A stretch of DNA of 64,000 bases. Source: Nematostella vectensis. Its lineage: Eukaryota > Cnidaria > Anthozoa > Actiniaria > Edwardsiidae. The notes beneath the pieces are model-generated. The model saw nothing but the letters and a program-made list of their open reading frames with translations. It did not search any database and had not been told where the DNA came from. Location: contig NC_064043.1 of the NCBI RefSeq assembly GCF_932526225.1, forward strand, positions 2,563,501 to 2,627,500. The letters run 5' to 3'. Below, piece by piece: positions 55,701 through 64,000 of this stretch. The position numbers and the translations under genes were made by a program. Each line of letters begins with the position of its first letter. Within the stretch, counting starts at the first letter, position 1.

Positions 55701-56570
55701 CTGCACCAGCGAGATGAGATGCATATGGCGAGGGATGTAAAATCAGATGCACGCTGAGGGAGGGGTGCAAGACACGCCCATTAGGTGGTTTCTGTATGAA
55801 AACCGGAAGTAGTATTATCGTAATAGTAGGATTCTCTATTTCCTGTGTCCCTTTAGAGATCGGGTTATGACGTCGGTATAATCACTTCTCCGCTTTCGAC
55901 TTCCCGTTTCCGCTTATATATAGTTGCCATTTTACCGTATTTGGCGCATGGCTCCTCTTCAAAACGCCAGAACCAAATATCTTAAAACGGGCTAATGTGC
56001 TATACAAATCAGTAAGTTCATCTTGCCGATGGCATTTGCCCCGTGCATATGAATCGTATATAATTATTGACGACTCGCTGCGACCACAGCCATAGACATT
56101 AGATTACATCTTATTTGAATTTTGATGGATATCTCTATTAAAAAGCTACCCCTGTCGGTGACATTGTTCTGATAAACAATTAAGAAAACAGTAGTAACTG
56201 GGATCGGTAATTTTGCACAATAGACGAATACATCGGTATTAAACTATTATTTAAGAGTTATTTTTTTTTACAATTTACTTGCTAGACAAATATACACTTG
56301 TTATATTCTCTTGTATTTCCAGGAAATAAGTGCTATTTTGAGCCGGGTGGATTTTCCTAACAATGCCGGATATTGAAAAAAACGGAAACAGAGAATTAAT
56401 GCCGGTCTTAGTTGACGTCACACAAGAAGTAATAATATTAGCATTTTGCTTTTTGCTGCAGTGATAGGCGTATTAGAGGATGCATATTTTGACAGACGGG
56501 GCTTACTCTGATTTTGTCGCTCTGCTAAGAACACAGATCTATCGGTGTTGTATAATACAGTCTGGTGGCT
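52741..56570. other. Intergenic, CACC-rich repeat then AT-rich DNA
   Basis: At 53,070-53,215 four to five units of a 28-35-bp repeat (CCACCATAGAACACCCCGGC) occur. The rest holds only short frames. An ATG with a short open stretch at 56363 ending near a GTAATA donor is out of phase with the patatin-like exon and was not joined. Confidence 0.5.
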
Positions 56571-59500
56571 ATGCCCAGCGATTTGAACGAGACACAAAGG
56601 GCCTTGCTGTCCGCAAATGGTTCCCATGATCACGAAGGTTTGTCACAAGATGTGTCTGTAGAGCGATTTTTTGGACCGTTTTTGGAGTGGGGTTTTTATT
56701 TTGTCAGGTTTGGGTGAGGAATGTGAGCCGAATAAGTTTCGAGCTATTTTTACGAAGAAGGTTCTAGTTTTGCGTAAAGTTTAGTGATCTGAGATCCATT
56801 AGTGATGATATTGGTTGAGTACTATTTACGCGATGATCAGACTTGCAGGCACCCTTGCAGGTAACCTTGTCAACAAGCCCACTTAGTCTCATGCACAGCT
56901 CATTGCAATAATAGACCTCAGATTGCTCAGCCTCCGATCACGGTATGATACTCGTGTCTTGTGGAACCAACTAGCATATCAATCTTGTCCGCATCATAGC
57001 GTTTAAATGGTTCACTGAACAATCAAACTCGTAGACACTTTACAAGACCTCTCGAGGGTCCAAGAGAGGTCTATAACAGGGTGAAACCTGTCAAAGAATG
57101 TCGTTCATATCATTTCTAGGATGCCGAGGTAATCCAGAAACTATTTCTTGAAATTTGACGAACTCGGGGAACTAGTGCAGGCATTGCAAGGAATTACGTC
57201 ATAAACCGTACTGTACTGAGAACAACTTAAGAGCGTCATTCGCGGTGTTAGAGGGGCCTGTATTTTAATGTATATTTATCCACCGAGGACTCAGAACTTA
57301 CATTCAGGAATATATTGCATTACTTGCCGGGAATAGAGCCTGTCTCGAAAGAAAAAAAAGACATTTATAGTCGAATCGGCTTAGAGCTGTTTCAAGCAAT
57401 CCGTTGCTTCTAGGGCATAGAAAAGTCTTTTTATCCGTTGCGACCCCCCTGCGGCAATTAGAAACTCGATTAGTTTGTTTCGTTCTCTTATATGCAAAGT
57501 GTTTTATAACAACCAATTACTTGTTTACAATATGCGTCATTTCTGATTTCTATCGGAGGCCACAAACTAATATTTAATATTCCATGCAGGTCTTCATTAG
57601 GTTATATCTGTAACAACATTGTATTTCATATCTCCATCAACTCTTGTATAAGGGAGTGTTCACACACTCCCTAAGCAAGACCCATCTAAGAGGCGTAGGG
57701 CTTGAACCTAGACTTAGCAAATAAAGCGTCCATCAGATGTCCATCGTCTCCTTTACATTTTTACGGTTTTAATAGAGCCCCAAACTAACATTCCATGCTG
57801 TTAACTTTGGTTAGCTTGAATTTTTGCATAGAGGTTCCTTATGTTATGTAAACAAAGTTTTTTTTTCTAATGGATTCATCTTCGAGATATGAGACTTGAA
57901 TTGCAATTTTCAAATGTTCAAAGTATAAATTCTCCTTGTTTTTAGGGAGAAGTCGGGCTCTGATCAGAAATTAAGCCAACTTTGCTCGCTAATATCTAAA
58001 TTTCATATCTTCTAAAAATTTTTGCTGTGTCATTCCATCCAGGAACCGCCAAGGCCATCAACCTGAAGAAGGTCACGCCCACCAGGGCCCCCCTGGGACC
58101 CAGTGCCCACCCCAACATGCCGAGGAACAAGATTGGCTTAGCTCTCTCCGGCGGTGGTGTGAGGTCAGCGGCCTTCTCATCTGGTGTACTGCGCAGACTC
58201 CTGCAGAAATCCATCGAGATTGATTACATCAGCTGTATTTCCGGCGGAAATTTCACCGCGGCCGCCTTCCTGGACTGGAAATCCAGGAACCGACAAGAGG
58301 ACGAGCATGAATGGCACCATGAGTTCTTCGAGAACATGCGCCGACGGATTGGTTACTTTTGCGACTGGCGTAACGCTTGTCGTGGAATCCACGATTTCGT
58401 GATCGTGCTTCTACTCATGCTGTTCGTTAACCTATTGATCCCGATTGTCCTGTGGGGGGGCTTGTCCATTCCAGTCGCCTACGTCATCGACCTGGTCCTT
58501 GGAGGGACCTTGCGTATTGGTTTCCAGTGCGGGAACACGACCACAGTAAGAGAGTGCGGCACGACGTTCAACGCGAATGACCGCGAGGCCTTCAAGGTCG
58601 CGTTTCTATTTATTTTCCTCGCTGTGGGATATTTATTCTTCTACTTACTGAAAAAGATTATCAAGCGAATTTGTAACACCATCCGGTTCATCCAAATCTC
58701 TACGGGAATTCTCCTCGGGCTGTCAGTACTGCCCTGGTTCCTTCAACAGTACTCACAATCCGCGCCTCTCTGGCTGAAGGTCCTTATTCTTGGTCTCAGT
58801 ATGTTCTTTTGGTGTGGCTTTCCGCCTCTTAGGAATGTCTCCGCGCTGGCCATAGTGTTCTACATCTACGCATACGTCATCAAGTGGCGCGTGTACCGGT
58901 CCGACTTCCCCATTCACTACTCAGAGTCTCATTTCTACACCGCTATGCTGATCGCGGGCGCTATTCTATGGGTCAGCCCGTACTTGGGTGTATTCAGTCG
59001 TACTTCTATCTACAATTATGTCAAGTAAGTGAGATTTACCAGGATCTAGGGGTGGGCCGAGCGGGTCACCCATCAAATTTCAGATATTTGGCTTAGAAAT
59101 AACAAGAAATATAAGGAAATCCACGGAAGAACGATGAATCCGGCCCCCCTTGCTTGGAACGCCTGGATCCGCCCTTGTTTCCTTTAAAATTGTCCAACTT
59201 ATTTCTACTGAATCCCAAATGCTTGTCACTGACGGAAAGAGGACCTTAGTTTTCCTACTAAAGTAATTATCGCCTCGCTTCCAGGTATTAACTTCCTGGG
59301 TGCAAGAAGCTAGTTACATACAAGGTTCCGGCAACACGCCATATTATCACATATGTCATTTAACTTTTAACATTTAAGAGGTGCACGTTTGTAAAACTTC
59401 TTTTATAAAAGTTTCCTTGTGTATTTAGGCTTAACAGTCTATTTTGTCGTTCCAGATGGCGACTCCAGTACGCGTTTTTCACGAAGGAAAGTGTCGGTCG

Positions 59501-62500
59501 TTATGGCTGCTCTGGTATCACGTGCACTGACTTCTTCCCCGTTCTCTCCCCACTCCTCCACTGTTCACGCTGCCAGGCGACCAACGACAAAACTCTCACT
59601 TTGGCTAGTTTGGCGGGTATGCGCCCACAGTACATCAGTAACGTGGTAGCGGATTACTGGCGTATACGCAAGCTCGGAGACCCTGACGAGCCCCCAGAGG
59701 CCATGATTAGCCTGTCTAGTACAGAGATCGAGGTCATCACCGAGCAGCCAGGGTCGGGGACTGGTAAGGAGCGCATACGCAGTATTAACCACAATCAACA
59801 CAGCACCACTGTCACGTCTTTTTTACATTTACTACATTTGTTTTTTCGTTTTTTTTTCTGTCCATTTTTTCGATGTCTACCTTTTTCGATGTTTACCTTT
59901 TTCGATGTTACCTACTATTTTTTATCAGCTATGACATTGAACGTCCGTTAACTCTCGTAACCGACATGTCCCGTAGCGCTGCACCTTCCCTTTCGAATTG
60001 ACTTAAATTGAAAGGCGTAGAACATGGTTTACAATCTGACATGTTCTTTCTCCAGATGCCATTCAATGCAGTCTTCTTCCTGAACACATCAAGCTTGCGG
60101 ACGCCATGACAACAGCGGCCCTGGTCGTCAGGCCTCCAAGGGAACAGGACAAGCAGTTCGAGCCTTTCCGCGAGCTGCAGATCATTCTGGGACTGGCAAA
60201 CAATAACGCGGTCCCCACCGCCCCTATGGAAAATTACGGCTGCACCAACGATAAGCTTGCTAAGGTAAGCTATACAATTGTACGTAAACCTCTGACCGAA
60301 AAGCTTGCTAAGGTTAGATATATACTTTTGTACGAAAAACTCCTGACTAACAAGCTTGCTAAAATGGTTAGATATATACTCGTACTTAGAACCTTTGACC
60401 GACACTATCAGGCTATTTTTAAGATAATGAAATATAGTCCCTAGTTACATAGTTCAGTCTCTCCAACATCGGACATTATGATGTCTCGGTCTCTGTTATT
60501 CGCCACAGAATGATTTTCTGTGTTTGTTAGGTAATGCCTATACTGCTGCAGAGTATCGCTGGCGCGCCCATTATCTTGCTCGCTGTGTTATGGCTGACCG
60601 CGGAGAGATTGGACTACTCCACAAGTGACGTCGAGAAGGTTTTGATGATCGTGTTTATCGCGTACGTGCTGATCTTTGCCGCCATTGCCATGTTGCCGAC
60701 TGGGTCCGAGGGGGGCTGGTTCGGAGAGGAGATCGTCAGGTGGGTAATACTGGAGGGGGAATTGCTCCGAATAGGGCTGTGTCCGAGAAGGGCTGGGTCC
60801 GAGAGAGGCCGAGAGAGGCCGAGAAAGTCCGAGAGGGTACGAGAGAGTCCGAGAGAGTCCGAGAGGGTACGAGAGAGTCCGAGAGAGTCCGAGAGGGTAC
60901 GAGAGAGTCAGAGAGAGTCCGAAAGGGTACGGGAGAGTCCGAGAGAGGCCGAGAGAGTCCGAGAAAGTCCGAGAGAGTCCGAGAGGGTACGAGAGAGGCC
61001 GAGAGAGTCCTAGAGGGTACGAGAGAGTCCGAGAGAGTCCGAGAGGGTAAGAAAGAGTCCGAGAGGGTACAAAAGAGCCCGAAAGGGTACGAGAGAGTCC
61101 GACAGGGTACGAGAGAGTCCGAAAGGGTAAGAGAGAGTCCAAGAGGGTAAGAGAGGGTAAGAGAGAGTCCGAGAGGGTAAGAGAGAGTCCGAGAGGGTAA
61201 GAGAGGGTAAGAGAGAGTCCGAGAGGGTACGAGAGAGTCCGAGAGGGTACGAGAGGGTACGAGAGAGTCCGAGAGAGGCCGAGAGAGTCCGAGAGGGTAC
61301 GAGAGAGTCCGAGAGGGTACGAGAGAGTCCGAGAGAGGCCGAGAGAGTCCGAGAGAGGCCGAGAGAGGCCGAGAGAGTCCGAGAGAGTCCGAGAGGGTAC
61401 GAGAGAGTCCGAGAGAGGCCGAAAGAAACCGAAAGAGTCCGAGAGGGTACGAGAGAGGCCGAGAGAGGCCGAGAGAGGCCGAGAGAGTCCGAGAGGGTAA
61501 GAAAGAGTCCAAGAGGGTACGAAAGAGCCCGAAAGGGTACGAGAGAGTCCGACAGGGTACGAGAGAGCCTGAAAGGGTAAGAGAGAGTCCGAGAGGGTAA
61601 GAGAGGGTAAGAGAGAGTCCGAGAGGGTACGAGAGGGTCCGACAGGGTACTAGAGGGTACGAGAGAGTCCGAAAGGGTAAGAGAGAGTCCGAGAGGGTAA
61701 GAGAGAGTCCGAAAGGGTAAGAGAGAGTCCGAGAGGGTAAGAGAGGGTAAGAGAGAGTCCGAAAGGGTACGAGAGAGTCCGAAAGGGTAAGAGAGAGTCC
61801 GAGAGGGTAAGAGAGAGTCCGAGAGGGTAAGAGAGAGTCCGAGAGGGTACGAGAGAGTCCTAAAGGGTACGAGAGGGTCCGACAGGGTACTAGAGGGTAC
61901 GAGAGAGTCCGAAAGGGTAAGAGAGAGTCCGAGAGGGTAAGAGAGAGTCCGAGAGAGTCCGAGAGGGTAAGAGGGAGTCCGAGAGGGTACGAGAGAGTCC
62001 GAAAGGGTACGAGAGAGTCCGACAGGGTACTAGAGGGTACGAGAGGGTACGAGAGAGTCCGAGAGGGTACGAGAGAGTCCGAGAGGGTACGAGTGGGTCC
62101 GAGAGAGTCCGAGAGGGTACGAGAGTACCGTGGTTATTTGGGGGTTTTTTTCGTGCCCCTACCTCCCTCCACCTTCCCTAAGCCACTATACGGCTAGAAA
62201 TAAGCATTTTACACTTTCTTCCATCTGAATTGTATGCTCTCCACGCTTAATAAACAATCATGTTCTATTTATATGATCCTTGATAACCAATCAAACGTCA
62301 GAATCTCCATGTGATCCTTGATAACCAATCAAACGTCTGGCTCTCCATGTGATCCTTGATAACCAATCAAACGTGATCCTTGATAACAAATCAAACGTCT
62401 TGTTTTTCCACGTTATCCTCGATAACCAATAAAACTGAACGATCTTCACACGTGCCCTTAATAAGATAGAATATAGATGGTTTATTCGCATAACCTATCA

Positions 62501-63326
62501 AACTTCTTGTTCTTCCACGTGATCCTTAATAACCAATCAAACGTTTTGTTCCAGGTGGTGTCACGTGAACCTGTACCACGTGAGGTTCCTTCGTGAATTC
62601 CTGAATATTAACAATGTTGGACCCAGGCCCCCTGCTCTTATCAGCCTGAGCGATCTGGGCCGAGTGGAGAAGTTCGGCTTACTGAGCCTTTTCAAGCGAC
62701 GCGTCAAGAAAATCGTCACAGTGGACGGCAGCTACATCCAGAAAGACGATGATTATGCAATACAGATTATACGTTCCATGGAGCTAGCACGAAAGTATTT
62801 CAACTGCGAGTTCATCGGATACGACTGCCGTGACGTCATCGGCGAAATTTACAAGAAGTACATTAACACGCCCGCCGAGAGGCGCCCGAGGAGTTATCGA
62901 TTCATTGTGAAGTATTTTGATAAAACTGAGAATGGTTACGTGGAGGCAGGAAAAGGGGAAGTTCTACTTCTCTCCCCGAGGCATCCCGATAGAGGAGTTC
63001 CTTTTCCAGAGAGTTCGAGCGTTGACATGACCTGGGGCGAGTACGCTAGAGACACGAGTAAGAACCTCGACCCCAAGCGCTGGGGCCCAGGCCCCGTGTT
63101 AAAGGCGGAGGAGGTAGACAGACTTACTTTTTGCTGCTGTGAGTGCTGTCATTCAAGCAGCAAAGCCATCCAATGGGTATCTAAGAAACTCTGCAATGGG
63201 TTTCCTCACCACTCGACCGTCAATCAATTCTTCACGCCTAGTATGTTTAGTGCATACCACAGGGAGGGTTACCGGGCCTGCATTGAAGCAGACATTGAAA
63301 GTTTCCTGGCCGATGCTCATGTTTAG
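56571..63326 (+). CDS. Patatin-like phospholipase-family multi-pass membrane protein (6 exons)
   Basis: Exons 56571-56637, 58043-59024, 59456-59763, 60056-60264, 60531-60739 and 62555-63326 join with matching phases throughout, giving 848 residues. The patatin oxyanion motif appears as ALSGGGVRSAAF (residues 56-67). The nucleophile is Ser89 in SCISGGN, where the usual first Gly of G-x-S-x-G is Cys. A long insertion with several hydrophobic segments follows (VIVLLLMLFVNLLIPIVLWG, FLFIFLAVGYLFFYLL and others in exon 2; PIILLAVLWLTA and VLIFAAIAML in exon 5). The dyad Asp is likely D625 in LSDLGRVEKFG, corresponding to the family's DGG-x-x-E-N-L-G. KRRVKKIVTVDGS follows. Such proteins are lipid acyl hydrolases; substrate unknown. 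Substitutions at key glycines leave activity uncertain. The first exon is joined by phase and a GTTTGT donor and is the weakest link. Confidence 0.82.
60781..62125 (+). repeat. 10-bp tandem array filling an intron of the patatin-like gene
   Basis: About 130 decamers, chiefly GAGAGAGTCC, GAGAGGGTAC, GAGAGGGTAA and GAGAGAGGCC, run without a break in register. One strand is strongly purine-rich. Three decamers make ten codons, so long Arg/Glu/Ser frames (and Leu/Ser frames on the other strand) are artefacts. It lies between exons 5 and 6. Confidence 0.95.
62275..62545. repeat. About 30-55-bp degenerate repeat upstream of the last patatin exon
   Basis: ATCCTTGATAACCAATCAAACGT-like units recur about seven times, often preceded by CCACGTG or CCATGTG. 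All are intronic. Confidence 0.85.
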
Positions 63327-64000
63327 GTATAAAATTTATACAGGTTGGCATAAGTAATGACCAGGGTCACCATTGAATAGCGAATATGTGTAAGGAATGT
63401 TTGCCCAATCACACGACGGCAAAATTTCACATGTCAAATAGTCAAATTTACGAAATACCGTGTCTAGATTTTCGCTTTAATCTTTCAGAAGACATTTCGA
63501 CATTCCACACACATTTCATTCATTCAATCGGTAATTCAACATTGTTGGGTTGTACAATAAATTATAAGGTGGTCAGCAATCAGCAAAAAAATAGTTATAA
63601 ACATTTGTGATTTTTTTTAACACATCTAGACAATCTTTTTATAAAGGGTCTTTTTCAATAAGCCTGCTTGCATAGAATTGGAGAATTGGTCTAGAAATCC
63701 TTTAACTTTTATACCTAAAAAGACACAAAATATACCGAACTATGAATAAAGACAAGCAAACACAGATGAAGTCACAAATAGATACCTTTGTTGCGCTCAA
63801 TCAGGTTCCATTTTAAAGCCATCAACCACAAGTATCAACGTTAATACCTCCATGCCAAGATAGATACCATTTTCGACCCTTTTCCATATGCCTGCATTGA
63901 CCGAGACGGCGTCCTCTAAATCTCCCTCTTCCCATGTAGTCCATGAGCTGAGGTCAAGAAAATACGCACCTCGTAGCACCCCCCCCCCCCCCTCCCCGGT
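63327..64000. other. Downstream region with a possible minus-strand exon
   Basis: After the patatin stop there is AT-rich DNA. Near the window edge the minus strand has an acceptor-like TTTTCTTGACCTCAG at about 63,965-63,950, then an open stretch encoding SWTTWEEGDLEDAV, AGIWKRVEN and VLTLILVVDGF. A GTATCT donor candidate lies at about 63,870. It may be an exon of a gene continuing beyond the window; the family was not identified. Confidence 0.3.

Noticed and set aside
56363-56428. First exon of the patatin-like gene
   Set aside because: It would leave phase 0 while the next exon needs one carried base; 56571-56637 fits the phase.
60534-61512. Arg/Glu/Ser-rich and Leu/Ser-rich long frames
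   Set aside because: Only the first 209 bases (60531-60739) are a real exon; the rest is the decamer repeat.

Overview
The window is animal nuclear DNA. It has spliced genes with GT-AG introns, AT-rich intergenic DNA, microsatellites, LINE, SINE and MITE debris, and metazoan families (myosin light chain, iodothyronine deiodinase, METTL21D/VCPKMT, NUDT16, a patatin-like membrane protein). The gene mix, the compact introns and the style of the virus-like element suggest a cnidarian, most likely an anthozoan such as a sea anemone. This is inference from gene content; no similarity search was possible.

Host genes, left to right. (1) A four-exon gene at 588-13519 (+) encodes a roughly 3,265-residue protein. 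It has N-terminal hydrophobic segments, very long low-complexity repeat arrays, and a C-terminal exon carrying candidate PP1 docking motifs. (2) A myosin essential light chain lies at 14685-15143 (+). (3) A five-exon METTL21D/VCPKMT-type lysine methyltransferase lies at 25818-22929 (-). (4) A two-exon deiodinase at 31441-32345 (+) has Cys where vertebrate enzymes have selenocysteine. (5) A three-exon NUDT16-type Nudix hydrolase lies at 35361-37359 (+). (6) A six-exon patatin-like multi-pass membrane protein lies at 56571-63326 (+). I chained exons by hand; every junction listed keeps reading phase.

The unusual part is about 40.6-52.7 kb. This visibly GC-rich block of about 12 kb is a Polinton-like or virus-like integrated element. 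It holds a polymerase/helicase/HNH open frame, a DDE integrase, an A32-type packaging ATPase, a candidate major capsid protein and several small membrane or unassigned proteins. Genes are arranged in convergent and divergent blocks. Many genes carry frameshifts or in-frame stops, so the copy looks decayed. It is peppered with short hairpins and ends in hairpins and short repeats rather than obvious long terminal inverted repeats.

Other mobile DNA: a 5'-truncated L1/Tx1-like LINE (19.74-21.93 kb), a LINE 3' end with an (ATT)n tail followed by a tRNA-derived SINE with a 7-bp target duplication (18.1-18.9 kb), and two hAT-like MITEs (26.0-26.5 and 39.1-39.3 kb). There are also many tandem arrays, with units of 10, about 28, 39, 71, 79, about 80 and 90 bp. 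Several long apparent open frames are by-products of these arrays.
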